A stretch of DNA of 64,000 nucleotides from CAUZIB01 sp963578805 (lineage in GTDB: Bacteria; Acidobacteriota; Vicinamibacteria; Vicinamibacterales; UBA8438). Shown in pieces: positions 42,590 to 52,627 of this stretch. A model generated the notes under the pieces. That model saw only the letters and a program-made list of their open reading frames with translations, had not been told where the DNA came from and made no database searches. Made by a program: the position numbers and the translations under genes. Numbering within the stretch: the stretch's first letter is position 1; every line of letters begins with the position of its first letter. The stretch covers positions 82,687-146,686 of the forward strand of contig CAUZDY010000001.1 of NCBI GenBank assembly GCA_963578805.1, written 5' to 3'.

Positions 42590-43503
42590 GGATGGATACC
42601 GAACAGACCGTCGCGGGCGCTAGGTTTGTCGACCCGAAAGTGTTGGCCCGAATCGGCAGCCTAGCTCTTTTGGCGCGCACCGTTGTGGACGGCTTTATTA
42701 ACGGTCTGCACAAGGCCCCCTATTTGGGTGTGTCGATCGACTTTGCCGAGCACCGCGGATACATGCCGGGTGACGACATCCGGTTTATTGACTGGCGGGT
42801 GTTCGCCCGCACGGACCGCTTCTACGTCAAGCAGTTCGAGGCTGATACCAATGCCAACTTCTCGGTAATGCTCGACGTGTCCCGGTCGATGAGCTTTGGA
42901 AGCAAGAGGCTGACCAAGCTTGACTATGGACGCTACCTTGCCGCGTGTCTCACTTATTTTTGCACCAAACAACGCGATCGGGTTGGGCTGATCACGTTTG
43001 ATTCAGATATCGTCACACGCGTGCCCCCGTCGGCGAAACATCTCGATGTGGTGTTGCACGAGCTCGATCGAATCGAGGCGGGGAACCCGGGTTCGCTGGA
43101 GCGTCCGCTGTTTCGTGCGGCGGAGTTCTTCAAGCGTCGAGGAATCATCGTCGTCATCTCTGACTTCTACGAGGATCCGAAGAAAGCAGTCGACATGCTC
43201 AAGCCACTGAGCTACGGGGGCAACGATCTGATCGTCTTTCAGATCCTGGATCCAGCGGAGATCGATTTTCCTTACGACGAGCCGACGAATTTTGAGGACC
43301 TCGAGACTGGTCAATCGATTCCGGTCGTCCCGGAGAAGCTCCGCAAGCAGTATACCCAGCTGGTCCAGGAGCACATCGCGGCGTTATCGAAGCTGTGCGG
43401 TGAAAATCGGATCGACTACGCGTTGTTCAATACGGCGATGCCGATCGATCATGCCTTATTTAAGTTCCTCGCCATGCGAGAGAAAATGAGCCGAGTACGC
43501 TAA
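42586..43503 (+). CDS. DUF58/VWA-like protein
   Basis: A 305-residue cytoplasmic protein; GTG 42586 overlaps the moxR stop, with ATG 42592 as alternative. 'YMPGDDIRFIDWRVFARTD' is the DUF58 signature, and a VWA fold contains the MIDAS-like 'LDVSRSMSFG' and 'IVVISDFYE'. DUF58 proteins are the usual MoxR partners. Its stop overlaps the next gene (TAATG). Confidence 0.93.
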   Translation: MRMDTEQTVAGARFVDPKVLARIGSLALLARTVVDGFINGLHKAPYLGVSIDFAEHRGYMPGDDIRFIDWRVFARTDRFYVKQFEADTNANFSVMLDVSRSMSFGSKRLTKLDYGRYLAACLTYFCTKQRDRVGLITFDSDIVTRVPPSAKHLDVVLHELDRIEAGNPGSLERPLFRAAEFFKRRGIIVVISDFYEDPKKAVDMLKPLSYGGNDLIVFQILDPAEIDFPYDEPTNFEDLETGQSIPVVPEKLRKQYTQLVQEHIAALSKLCGENRIDYALFNTAMPIDHALFKFLAMREKMSRVR

Positions 43504-45590
43504 TGGGTTTTCTGGCTCCCCTGTTCTTTCTTGGACTTGCCGCGCTTGCCGTGCCGGTGATAATTCATATGATCCAGCGCGAGCGGAAGGAGGTCACGGA
43601 GTTCCCCTCGTTGATGTTCATTCGAAAGATTCCGTTTCACTCGTTCCGGCGTCAGCGGATTCGGAACTGGTTGCTGCTTTTCCTGCGATGTGCAGCCATC
43701 GCGCTGCTCCTGGCGGCGTTTTCGCGGCCCTTCTTTCGGGCGGCGGCGCTGGCGGCGGTAACGTCCACTGCGCGCGAGGTGGTGATCTTGCTCGATCGCT
43801 CCTACAGCATGGGGTACGACAACCGCTGGGATCGGGCAAAGACCGCGGCAGCAGATGTCGTCAACCAACTGGGTCCTGATGATCGCGCCACCGTCATTCT
43901 GTTTGACAGCGGCGCCGAGGCCGGACCTCGGTCGACGACAGATCGCGCTAGTTTGCTGGGCCTGATCGGCGAATCAGAAATCGGATCTGGTTCGACTCGG
44001 TACGGGCCGCCGCTGAAGCTTGCCGAAGGAATTTTTGAAGACTCGGATCTACTGCAGTTAGAGGCGGTGCTCGTGAGTGATTTCCAGCGGTCCGGTGTCG
44101 AGAGTGCGTCCGGCGTACGTTTTCCCGCGGGTGCCGTCCTCACACCGGTCGCCGTAACAAATGGGGAGGCTGAAACTGAAAACGTGAGTGTGGCCGGTGT
44201 CCTGTTCGACAGGGAGTACTTTTCCGGCCGAGAACGCGTGTCGGTGTCGGCACGTATCACGAACCGAGGAATGGATGCGGTCAGCTCCCTCGATGTGTCG
44301 CTGGCGATTGATGGGCGGGACATCGAGACCGTGGCGACTGAACTACCGCCCAACGGCTCCTCAACGGTGAGGTTCGCCCCGGTCACTATCGGAGACCGTC
44401 CGGTGACTGGGACGGTTCGGACGCAAGGCGACCTGCTTCCGACCGACGACGTCTTCCATTTTGTCGCGTCGCCAGGCCAGGTTGTGAACGTTCTGATCGT
44501 GGGCAATGAGCGCGGCGCGTCAGAGGCGGCGTTGTATCTACGCCGTGCCTTAGGTGTCGGCTCAAGCCCCGCGTTTAATGTCGCGACGACGACGGTCACC
44601 AATTTCGATGCTGTAGATTTGGTAGGCCGACAGGTGGTAGTCCTGAACGACACTCGTCCACCGACGGGGCAGGCTGGGTCCCGGCTGGAGCAGTTTGTCA
44701 GCGACGGGGGCGGAGTGATGGTTGTCGCGGGTGAGCGGAGCGTATGGCCCCCTGACGGCCCTGACCTGTTACCTGGGACATTTGGAAGTCCCATCGACCG
44801 TACGGGTCGAGGCGCCGGCCTAGGGTTCGTTGACTATAGCCATCCCATCTTTGAATTGTTCAGTGCGCCGCGAAGTGGTGATGTCACCACCGCCCGGTTC
44901 TTTCGGTATCGCCCGATGGAGGTTACCGAGCCGGCGACGGTGCTGGCGCGGTTCGACGATGGGCATCCTGCCCTTGTGGAGCGTCAAATCGGTGATGGCC
45001 GTGTCCTTTTTTGGGCGTCCACGCTCGACAACTTCTGGAATGATCTTGCAGTCAGGCCGGTCTATCTGCCGTTCGTGCACAGGTTGATTGAACACCTGGC
45101 CGACTACGCTGCGCCGACGCCCTGGGTCTCTGCGGGCCAGGTGCTCAATCTCGCGGAGCAGCGTAGCCTCCTCGCAGATGCCGGTCTTGCCGAGGCGGAA
45201 CTCGTGGCGATCTCTCCATCCGGGGAGCGCATTTTGGTCAGCGAGGGTGTTCGCGCCGGCTTTTTGACGACTACTGAGCAGGGGATCTACGAAGTCCACG
45301 ATGCCACGACCCCGTCCGAGTCTCCCTTGACGCTCGCCGTGAACGTCGACCTTGCGGAATCCAATCTCACGTCGATCGATCCGGACGAGCTGGCCAGCAT
45401 GCTGACCGGGCGAGTGACTGGGGACGGAGGAGATTCACCGGCGGAAGGTCAAACCCGGGCGTTCACGTCAGAGGATCTCGAACGGCGCCAAGGGGTTTGG
45501 TGGTATCTGTTGGTGCTCGTGTTTCTACTCTTCGTGGCTGAGACGGTCATATCGAATCGACTCTCCCGAACTGCGTTAAACGTCGACTAG
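43503..45590 (+). CDS. BatA-type membrane VWA protein
   Basis: 695 residues. The N-terminal BatA region (1-80: 'FLGLAALAVPVIIHMIQRER' and 'FRRQRIRNWLLLFLRCAAIA') has two helices, and a C-terminal helix ('WWYLLVLVFLLFVAETVISN') closes it. The VWA domain begins 'REVVILLDRSYSMGYDNRWD' with a full MIDAS. A CARDB/Ig-like and amidotransferase-like region follows ('LEQFVSDGGGVMVVAGERS'). It resembles BatA/aerotolerance-type proteins, known for roles in stress resistance; here it probably assembles with DUF58 and MoxR. Confidence 0.92.
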   Translation: MGFLAPLFFLGLAALAVPVIIHMIQRERKEVTEFPSLMFIRKIPFHSFRRQRIRNWLLLFLRCAAIALLLAAFSRPFFRAAALAAVTSTAREVVILLDRSYSMGYDNRWDRAKTAAADVVNQLGPDDRATVILFDSGAEAGPRSTTDRASLLGLIGESEIGSGSTRYGPPLKLAEGIFEDSDLLQLEAVLVSDFQRSGVESASGVRFPAGAVLTPVAVTNGEAETENVSVAGVLFDREYFSGRERVSVSARITNRGMDAVSSLDVSLAIDGRDIETVATELPPNGSSTVRFAPVTIGDRPVTGTVRTQGDLLPTDDVFHFVASPGQVVNVLIVGNERGASEAALYLRRALGVGSSPAFNVATTTVTNFDAVDLVGRQVVVLNDTRPPTGQAGSRLEQFVSDGGGVMVVAGERSVWPPDGPDLLPGTFGSPIDRTGRGAGLGFVDYSHPIFELFSAPRSGDVTTARFFRYRPMEVTEPATVLARFDDGHPALVERQIGDGRVLFWASTLDNFWNDLAVRPVYLPFVHRLIEHLADYAAPTPWVSAGQVLNLAEQRSLLADAGLAEAELVAISPSGERILVSEGVRAGFLTTTEQGIYEVHDATTPSESPLTLAVNVDLAESNLTSIDPDELASMLTGRVTGDGGDSPAEGQTRAFTSEDLERRQGVWWYLLVLVFLLFVAETVISNRLSRTALNVD

Positions 45591-45713
45591 CGACCTGGTC
45601 TGGTGTGCCTGAGCAGTTCGCAGGGCCACCCTGGGTGTATAGATTCCTGTTACTCGCCACACTAGGTATTTTAAGCTCGCGGAACTAAAATAAGGGACGA
45701 CGGGAGGATGGGG

Positions 45714-48700
45714 ATGTTGTCCAATCAACCGCTCTTTACCGGTGACCGTGATGAGATTCTTCGCGCCATTCGCCAGGTGCGGAGCCGCTGGCGCCTACGG
45801 ATAGCACTTCGCGGAGTTTCGGTTCTCCTGGCCGCTGCGCTGGGCACCCTCGTGCTGTCATCCTGGGGTCTTGAGGTCTATCGGTTTACACCGGCAGCTA
45901 TCATCATATTCCGTGTCGCGACATATGCTGCCCTGATCGGATTCGGGTGGTGGTTCTGTATCCGTCCAGTGTTGAGGCGAGTCTCTGATAACCAGGTCGC
46001 ACTCTACCTCGAAGAGCATGAACCGTCGCTCCAGGCAGCCGTCCTGAGCGCGGTTGAGGAAACACGCAAGGGCGACCGCGTCGCCGCATTCGATCATTCG
46101 CCTGAGCTGGTGCATAGACTTATTGAGTCGGCTGTCCAGAAGATCCGTGACGTCGACATGGGGCGGGCAGTTGAGCATCAGAGGATTCAAGGTTCATCGG
46201 GCTGGCTCGGAGCTGCTGCGGTTGTCGCTCTCCTGCTGTTCATGTTTGGTCCAGCATATTTTCGACATGGTTTGATGGCCCTCCTCCCGATGGGCAGCGC
46301 CGAAGCCGCCAGTCCTTATTTGATCGACCTTCTACCGGGCGACGTGACTGTGGCTCGTGGCGCCGACCAGGAGATCACCGCACACCTGCAGGGATTCGAG
46401 ACTGATGAGGTCACCTTGTTTATGCGTTCGGACTCGAACACACCGTTCGAACGACTGCCATTGATTCCGCTGAAAGATCCTGGCCTGTTTGAGGTACTTC
46501 TGTTCGATGTGCAGGACACCACGGACTATTTTGTCGAGGCACTTGGTGTGCAGTCGGGGACCTTCACGCTCAACGTCGTCGACCTCCCCTATGTCGAGCG
46601 ATTACAACACGAGTACTTCTTCCCCGCCTACACGGGTCTTGAGCCTCGGGTGGTCGAGGATGGTGGTGATATCGCGGTTCTGATTGGGACCGAAGTGCGC
46701 CTCCGTGCGATCCCCACGATGCCGACTACCGGCGGACGGATGGTGCTCGACGAAGAGGACCAAACGGATCTCGTTGTGGACCCAGACGGCTCGTTGATCG
46801 GTGGGTTCGTCGTCGAGAAGGACGGGTTCTATCGTATCGATCTAGAGAGTGGCGAGGGTGAGATGGTGACAGCGTCGCCCCAGTACACCATCGACGTCCT
46901 CACGGATCAGCCGCCATCGGTCATGTTTCTCAATCCCGGACGCGATACGACCGCCAGTGCGGTTGAGGAGCTCTTTGTTGAGGCGCGAGCTGACGATGAT
47001 TTTGGACTACGTTCGCTGGACCTGGTCTACAGCGTCAATGGTGGCTCTGAGGAGACCGTGAAGCTCTATGCCGGCAGTCAGGATGCCCTCAAGGAGGTCT
47101 CGGCCGGCCACACGTTTTTCCTCGAGGACCTCGAGTTGGAGCCGGGTGATTTTGTGTCTTACTACGCCCGCGCGACCGACCGTAACCTCGCCCAAGAAAC
47201 CCGGGACATCAAGAGCGATCTCTACTTCGTTCAGATCCGCTCGTTTAGCCGTGACTTCCGTGCGGCCCAGTCTCAAGGCGGCGGCGGCGGCGGAGCTGGT
47301 GGCGCCGGTGGCGCTGACCCACGGGCATTATCTGAGGCGCAGAAGGAGATCGTGTCTGGGACGTTCAATGTGGTCCGGGATCGCGAAGTGTCTTCTGATG
47401 AGGAGTACCAGGAGAACGTGGTTTTTCTCACGCTGGCTCAGGGGCGACTACGGGAGCAGGTCGAGACACTGCTACGGCGAATGAACAGTCGCGTCATGCC
47501 TGCTGATCCCGCCTTTCGCTCGATCGCCGAGATTCTTCCCCAGGCCGCCGACGCAATGCGGGAGGCCGAAGGCGAGCTGCAAGGTCAGGATGCCGACGGA
47601 GCGCTCCCACCGGAGCAGCGAGCGCTACAGTTTCTACAGCGAGCCGAAGAGGCCTACGAAGAGGTCATGGTGCAAATGGGCGGCGGTGGTGGTGGCGGTG
47701 GCGGCGGTGGTGGGAACCAAGCGGCCGAAGACCTTGCCGACCTGTTCGAGCTTGAGTTAGACAAGTTACAAAACCAGTACGAGACGATGCAGCGAGGTGA
47801 GCAGCAGCAGACTGACAACACCGTCGACGAGCTGATGGAGCGACTACGGGAACTGGCGCGCCGACAGGAGCGGGAAGCTGAGCGCCAGCGTATGCGGTCA
47901 CGCGGCCAGCAGTCGGCTCAGGGTAGTGGCACCGCGGCACAACGGGAGCTGGCCGAGGAGGCGGAGGAAGCGGCCCGCCGGTTGGAGCGCCTGGCGCGCG
48001 AGCAGAATTCTCCGCAAATGATGGATGCGTCGCGTCGACTCCGAGAAGCGGCCGATGCGATGCGGCGAGCGGCGGCGAACAACGACAACCTCGGCTTTAC
48101 CGAGGCGGGCACTGCTCTCGATCGTCTTCGAGAGGTTCAGGATCGTCTCCAGCAGGAGCAGACGAACCGGCTAGAACGTGACATCGAGGAGGCACTGGGT
48201 CGTGCCAATCGACTGGCCGACGAAGAGCGCGAGGTGGCCAGTGCCGTTAATGGGCTTCCGGATTTAAGTGACAATGTGCGGACTGAGCGTCAGCAAACTC
48301 TCATGGAGCGGAAGGATGCGATGGAGGCCGAAGTGGCCGACCTTGAGCGTCAAATCGACTCGACATCAGCCGAGTTTAGACGTGAAGAGCGAAGAGCCTC
48401 CCAGAGTTTGCAGGACGCAGCCAACAGTATCCGTGACAACAAGCTCAAGGAGAAAATTCGATATACAAAGGGTGTGATTCGGAGTCGAGCGAGCGATACC
48501 GCGAAGGCGTTTGAGGATCAAATCACCAACGACATTGAAGACCTCCGCGAGCACCTGCGTGCTGCGGCTGACGCCGTTGGTGATACCGAGGGTGACTCGA
48601 TGACGCAAGCGCTCGACCGGACGCGCGACCTCATGCGTGGCCTCGAGTCTCTCGAGCAGCGTATGTGGCAGGGTGACCAAGCGGAAGAAGGTCAGCAGGG

Positions 48701-49193
48701 CCAAGGCGGGGAGCCGAGTCAGGATGACCAGCGGGGTCAGCAGGGTGGCGATCAGCTGGGTACGGCCGACGGGGAATCCGGCATCGGGGACACCGTGGGT
48801 GGTGCCTATTCCGGTGGTGGCTATGGGAATCGGCGTCCAATTGAGTTCAACCCTGACGACGTCCGGCAGTGGCAGCGTGAATTCCGTCAGCGTCTCGGTG
48901 AGGCGCAGGACATTCGACGATTACTCCAGGACGAGCAATTCTCGGCAGCCGATCTCGATGAGATCATTCGCCAGATGCAAGAATTTGACGATACTCGGGT
49001 CTACCAGGATTCTGAGGAAATCGCTCGACTTCAGACGTATCTTCGCGAAGAGTTGAAGCGATTCGAGTACCGCTTGCGGCGTGAGGTGGACGTGGAGAAT
49101 GAGGATCTGTTCCTCGCCTCGTCTGACGACGTGCCACCAGGATTCCGCGACATGATCGAGGAGTACTACCGGGCGTTGTCGAGAGAGAACTGA
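45714..49193 (+). CDS. DUF4175-like very large membrane coiled-coil protein
   Basis: 1159 residues from ATG 45714; GGGAGG is 6 nt before this start, making it better than ATG 45708. Helices lie at about 34-52, 62-82 and 163-183, followed by beta domains in the periplasm. From about 520 to 1000 the chain is Gln/Glu/Arg-rich coiled coil with poly-Gly linkers (eight of eleven Gly at about 522-532 and an 11-residue Gly run at about 660). 'DPRALSEAQKEIVSGTFNVV' and 'PQAADAMREAEGEL' match the DUF4175 family. A short helical domain ends the protein ('FEYRLRREVDVENED'). It is probably the scaffold of the complex. Confidence 0.85.
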   Translation: MLSNQPLFTGDRDEILRAIRQVRSRWRLRIALRGVSVLLAAALGTLVLSSWGLEVYRFTPAAIIIFRVATYAALIGFGWWFCIRPVLRRVSDNQVALYLEEHEPSLQAAVLSAVEETRKGDRVAAFDHSPELVHRLIESAVQKIRDVDMGRAVEHQRIQGSSGWLGAAAVVALLLFMFGPAYFRHGLMALLPMGSAEAASPYLIDLLPGDVTVARGADQEITAHLQGFETDEVTLFMRSDSNTPFERLPLIPLKDPGLFEVLLFDVQDTTDYFVEALGVQSGTFTLNVVDLPYVERLQHEYFFPAYTGLEPRVVEDGGDIAVLIGTEVRLRAIPTMPTTGGRMVLDEEDQTDLVVDPDGSLIGGFVVEKDGFYRIDLESGEGEMVTASPQYTIDVLTDQPPSVMFLNPGRDTTASAVEELFVEARADDDFGLRSLDLVYSVNGGSEETVKLYAGSQDALKEVSAGHTFFLEDLELEPGDFVSYYARATDRNLAQETRDIKSDLYFVQIRSFSRDFRAAQSQGGGGGGAGGAGGADPRALSEAQKEIVSGTFNVVRDREVSSDEEYQENVVFLTLAQGRLREQVETLLRRMNSRVMPADPAFRSIAEILPQAADAMREAEGELQGQDADGALPPEQRALQFLQRAEEAYEEVMVQMGGGGGGGGGGGGNQAAEDLADLFELELDKLQNQYETMQRGEQQQTDNTVDELMERLRELARRQEREAERQRMRSRGQQSAQGSGTAAQRELAEEAEEAARRLERLAREQNSPQMMDASRRLREAADAMRRAAANNDNLGFTEAGTALDRLREVQDRLQQEQTNRLERDIEEALGRANRLADEEREVASAVNGLPDLSDNVRTERQQTLMERKDAMEAEVADLERQIDSTSAEFRREERRASQSLQDAANSIRDNKLKEKIRYTKGVIRSRASDTAKAFEDQITNDIEDLREHLRAAADAVGDTEGDSMTQALDRTRDLMRGLESLEQRMWQGDQAEEGQQGQGGEPSQDDQRGQQGGDQLGTADGESGIGDTVGGAYSGGGYGNRRPIEFNPDDVRQWQREFRQRLGEAQDIRRLLQDEQFSAADLDEIIRQMQEFDDTRVYQDSEEIARLQTYLREELKRFEYRLRREVDVENEDLFLASSDDVPPGFRDMIEEYYRALSREN

Positions 49194-49209
49194 CGCCGGG
49201 CGCCCCGAG

Positions 49210-50094
49210 ATGCCGAAAATCGAAAGCTTGGAGTGCCACCCAGATTCCTCAGCCACCAACCGCTTTAGGCGCATCCCATTCACGCCGTGGGTCATGGCCC
49301 TGATCGTGATGTTGACGTTGGTTGGTGGCGTGACCGTGTTCGCCCAATGGGGCTGGCGCCGGATGCCGCCCAAGTTTCCTTCCGATCAACCAACCCACCG
49401 CGATTTCACGTTCTCCCGGGTTTTGTACCAAAGCGATCGTAGAGAGCCAGGCGGTCAGGGCTGGCATACTGACTATCCGACAGCCGATCGGAACCTCATG
49501 GTGCGGCTTTCGGAGTTGACGACTACGAGCGTGGGGTTCGATCGCCGCGATATTCCCGACCACGTCGTCGTTCCACTCGACGATCCAAGGATCTTTAACT
49601 ACCCGTTTTTGTTTATGTCTGATGTCGGTACGGTCCGGTTCAGCGACCACGAAGCGGATCGGCTTCGGAAGTATCTGCTCAAGGGAGGGTTCCTGTGGGT
49701 GGACGACTTTTGGGGTCCGCATGCGTGGGATCAGTGGATCGGCGAGCTGAGCAAGGCACTACCCCCTGGTGAGTATCCGGTCATCGACATTCCCTTAGAC
49801 CACCCGATTCACAAGACACTGTTCGAGGTGACCGAAATCCCTCAGGTTCCATCGATCCAGCATTGGCGCCGGAGTGGAGGTGCGACCACTTCCGAGCGGG
49901 GTTCTCGGAGCGACGACGTCCACTTTCGTGCGATCGCCGACGCCCATGACCGCATTCTGGTAGTCATGAGCCACAACACCGACATAGCCGACGGATGGGA
50001 GCGGGAGGGTGAAGACCACGAATTTTTTTATAGGTTCTCAGTTGATGCCTACGAGCTTGGCATTAACATCGTCGTCCATGCGATGAGTCATTAG
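49210..50094 (+). CDS. DUF4159 protein C
   Basis: 294 residues with an N-terminal anchor ('FTPWVMALIVMLTLVGGVTVF' in part, about 25-46). 'FSRVLYQSDRREPGGQGW', 'TDYPTADRNLMVRLSELT', 'YLLKGGFLWVDDFWG', 'DIPLDHPIHKTLFEV' and 'GINIVVHAMSH' make it a DUF4159 protein, closest to copy A by eye. It terminates the nine-gene operon, 17 bases after the DUF4175 gene, and the esterase follows within 8 bases. Confidence 0.88.
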   Translation: MPKIESLECHPDSSATNRFRRIPFTPWVMALIVMLTLVGGVTVFAQWGWRRMPPKFPSDQPTHRDFTFSRVLYQSDRREPGGQGWHTDYPTADRNLMVRLSELTTTSVGFDRRDIPDHVVVPLDDPRIFNYPFLFMSDVGTVRFSDHEADRLRKYLLKGGFLWVDDFWGPHAWDQWIGELSKALPPGEYPVIDIPLDHPIHKTLFEVTEIPQVPSIQHWRRSGGATTSERGSRSDDVHFRAIADAHDRILVVMSHNTDIADGWEREGEDHEFFYRFSVDAYELGINIVVHAMSH

Positions 50095-50101
50095 CTGCAA
50101 C

Positions 50102-50815
50102 ATGAAGCAGTCCTACCTCGAGACGCTCGAGATTGAGCCGGATCGGTCGGCGACCGCCTCGGTCATCTGGATGCATGGCCTAGGGGCCGATGCCAGCGAT
50201 TTCTACTCGGTCGTGTCCCAACTCGGGCTGCCACCTGAACCGGCGATACGATTCGTGTTTCCCAATGCGCCGAAAATCCCGGTCACGATCAATATGGGGA
50301 TGATCATGCGGGCCTGGTACGACGTGACGGGGTTTGGGCGGAAAGACCAGGACGAGCCTCGCATACGTCAGTCGGGTGCTTGGATCGATGAGGTGGTGGC
50401 GCGTGAGGTCGATCGCGGTGTTGATCCCGGGCGGATTGTGTTGGCCGGGTTCTCCCAGGGTGGTGCCATGGCGTTGTTCGCAGGACTGCGGCAGCACGAA
50501 TCGCTCGCAGGGTTAATCTGTCTGTCAGGCTATTTGCTCCTCGACGAGGAGTTGGAATCGATTACCAAGGGTGGAGGGCCATTGCCTCCCATATTTCAAG
50601 CGCATGGGACCGAAGATCCCGTCGTGCCGTACGCTACCGGACTCCGGAGCCGCGATCTACTAGCGGCTGCCGGCTATGGAGTTGAATGGCGCGAATATCC
50701 GATGGGCCATCAGGTGTGCCTCGAGGAGATCAGAGACATCGGTGCCTGGCTGATCGGGGTCCTCAACAGCGGTCAACCCGAGGCTGGTTTTTCTGGCCCC
50801 TCAGACAGGCCATAG
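50102..50815 (+). CDS. Alpha/beta hydrolase, carboxylesterase/phospholipase type
   Basis: A 237-residue cytoplasmic hydrolase. 'VIWMHGLGADASDFYSVV', the nucleophile elbow 'AGFSQGGAM' (Ser118), the acid in 'HGTEDPVVPYATG' and the histidine in 'YPMGHQVCLEE' match acyl-protein thioesterase/carboxylesterase EstB-like enzymes. The substrate is presumably short-chain esters or acyl-thioesters. It follows DUF4159 protein C by 8 bases and may be co-transcribed, but has no obvious functional tie. Confidence 0.9.
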   Translation: MKQSYLETLEIEPDRSATASVIWMHGLGADASDFYSVVSQLGLPPEPAIRFVFPNAPKIPVTINMGMIMRAWYDVTGFGRKDQDEPRIRQSGAWIDEVVAREVDRGVDPGRIVLAGFSQGGAMALFAGLRQHESLAGLICLSGYLLLDEELESITKGGGPLPPIFQAHGTEDPVVPYATGLRSRDLLAAAGYGVEWREYPMGHQVCLEEIRDIGAWLIGVLNSGQPEAGFSGPSDRP

Positions 50816-50935
50816 ATCACTCAGGCAGCGCTTGATTCCGACGATGCATCCGTGTCTAGTCAAGCCGCTAAGTGAAGTAGGCTGTCCAAGTTCCAAGCAC
50901 CTTGGCATTCTGGGTCATTTCAGCTGGAGGTGGCG

Positions 50936-52597
50936 GTGAAAGCGGCTCATGTATCGGCGATCGTGTTGGTGATGGCTGCGGGATGTGGCGGTGTCACAGG
51001 CGATGGTTCGGTTGGTGATAGTCTAGATTCTCCGGGAGCATTGATTGCGGTAGGAATCGACCCGGACTCGCTCCTCTCAGAGATTACAGTCCTTGCATCG
51101 GATGAATTCGGCGGTCGAGCTCCAGGGTCACTGGGCGAAGCTCTCACAATTGACTATCTGACCGAGCAGTTCTCCGCGCTTGGTCTGGCACCTGGGAATC
51201 CAGACGGGACATGGGTTCAGGCGGTTCCGCTCGTCGGAATTACACCACAGGCCGGGGATGGATTCCTGGTCACAAAGGACGGTGAATCACAGCAACTTCA
51301 ACCGGGGACCGACTATGTGGCCTGGACGAAGCACGTTGTCGACCATGTAGAGATCGACGCGGAATTCATGTTCGTCGGTTACGGCGCGGTGGCGCCAGAA
51401 TATGAATGGGATGACTACGGTGACGTTGACGTCGAAGGAAAGATCCTTCTTTTCCTGGTCAACGACCCACCCCGAGACGATGTCTTTGGGGGTCAGGCGA
51501 TGACCTACTACGGCCGCTGGACGTACAAACATGAAGTCGCCGCGGACAAGGGTGCGGCCGGTTCGTTCGTCATCCACGAAACCGATCCTGCCGGCTATCC
51601 ATGGGAAGTCGTCGGGAGCAGTCCATACAGCGAGTCCTTTAGCCTCGTTGCCGCAGACAACAACGAGGGCAGGGCCCCGATAGAGGGATGGATACAGCGA
51701 GCCGCAGCCGAACGATTGTTCGAAATGAGCGGGCTCGACCTTGAGGAGCTGAAGGAGCGAGCAGCCGACCGTTCGTTTGAGCCGGTGTCGCTGGGTGTAC
51801 GCGGCCGCACGCAGGTCCGAAACACACTGCGGACGCTCGATTCTCAGAACTTTGTCGCAAAGCTAGAGGGCGTGAGCGCGCCGGACGAGATCGTGATCTA
51901 CGTGGCACATTGGGATCACCTCGGACAAGACGAGAATTTGGATGGCGATCGCATCTTCAATGGTGCGGCAGACAACGCCACAGGGACTGCGGGGATGATC
52001 GAGCTCGCACGGGCCTTTACCCAGGCACCAGAATTGCTTCGTCGTTCCATTCTTTTCCTCGCGGTGACTGCCGAGGAACAGGGGCTTCTGGGGTCAAAGC
52101 ACTACGGAGAGAATCCGCTGTACCCGGTGGCGCAGACGGTCGCGGCGTTCAATATGGACGTCCTCAACCAGTGGGGCCGAACGCGTGACATGACAATCGT
52201 CGGAATGGGGCAGTCCGAGCTTGATCAGTATGCCATGGCAATTGCCCGGCGTTCGGGTCGAGTACTGAATCCCGATCCGGAGCCCGAAAAAGGGTTCTAC
52301 TATCGATCCGACCATTTCTCCTTTGCGAGGGTTGGGATTCCAGCTTTCTACGCCGATCCAGGAATCGAGTACTTGGACAAACCCGAAGGGTACGGTCTCC
52401 TAAAGCGCGAGGAGTACACCGCCAATGATTACCACAAGGTCTCGGACGAGGTGAAGCCCGATTGGGATCTCTCTGGCGCCGTTGAGGATTTGACGTTTAT
52501 GTACGAGCTCGGGTCAATGGTGGTCGAGACTGACGCGTGGCCAGAGTGGAGTCAGACGTCAGAATTTAGGGCGGTCCGGGAGCGGCAGCGCCCATAG
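50936..52597 (+). CDS. M28-family peptidase, lipoprotein
   Basis: 553 residues from GTG 50936, 5 nt after GGAGG. The N-terminal lipobox 'MAAGCGG' makes it a lipid-anchored exopeptidase. A PA-domain insert (about 130-260) precedes the catalytic domain: 'YVAHWDHLGQDENLDG', 'NGAADNATGTAGMIELA', 'AVTAEEQGLLGS' and the final 'YRSDHFSFA' supply the two-zinc ligands His, Asp, Glu and His. It is an aminopeptidase/glutamate carboxypeptidase-type enzyme in the periplasm. Confidence 0.93.
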   Translation: MKAAHVSAIVLVMAAGCGGVTGDGSVGDSLDSPGALIAVGIDPDSLLSEITVLASDEFGGRAPGSLGEALTIDYLTEQFSALGLAPGNPDGTWVQAVPLVGITPQAGDGFLVTKDGESQQLQPGTDYVAWTKHVVDHVEIDAEFMFVGYGAVAPEYEWDDYGDVDVEGKILLFLVNDPPRDDVFGGQAMTYYGRWTYKHEVAADKGAAGSFVIHETDPAGYPWEVVGSSPYSESFSLVAADNNEGRAPIEGWIQRAAAERLFEMSGLDLEELKERAADRSFEPVSLGVRGRTQVRNTLRTLDSQNFVAKLEGVSAPDEIVIYVAHWDHLGQDENLDGDRIFNGAADNATGTAGMIELARAFTQAPELLRRSILFLAVTAEEQGLLGSKHYGENPLYPVAQTVAAFNMDVLNQWGRTRDMTIVGMGQSELDQYAMAIARRSGRVLNPDPEPEKGFYYRSDHFSFARVGIPAFYADPGIEYLDKPEGYGLLKREEYTANDYHKVSDEVKPDWDLSGAVEDLTFMYELGSMVVETDAWPEWSQTSEFRAVRERQRP

Positions 52598-52627
52598 TTT
52601 TGCGCCATCTCAAGATGTGGCAGAGTG

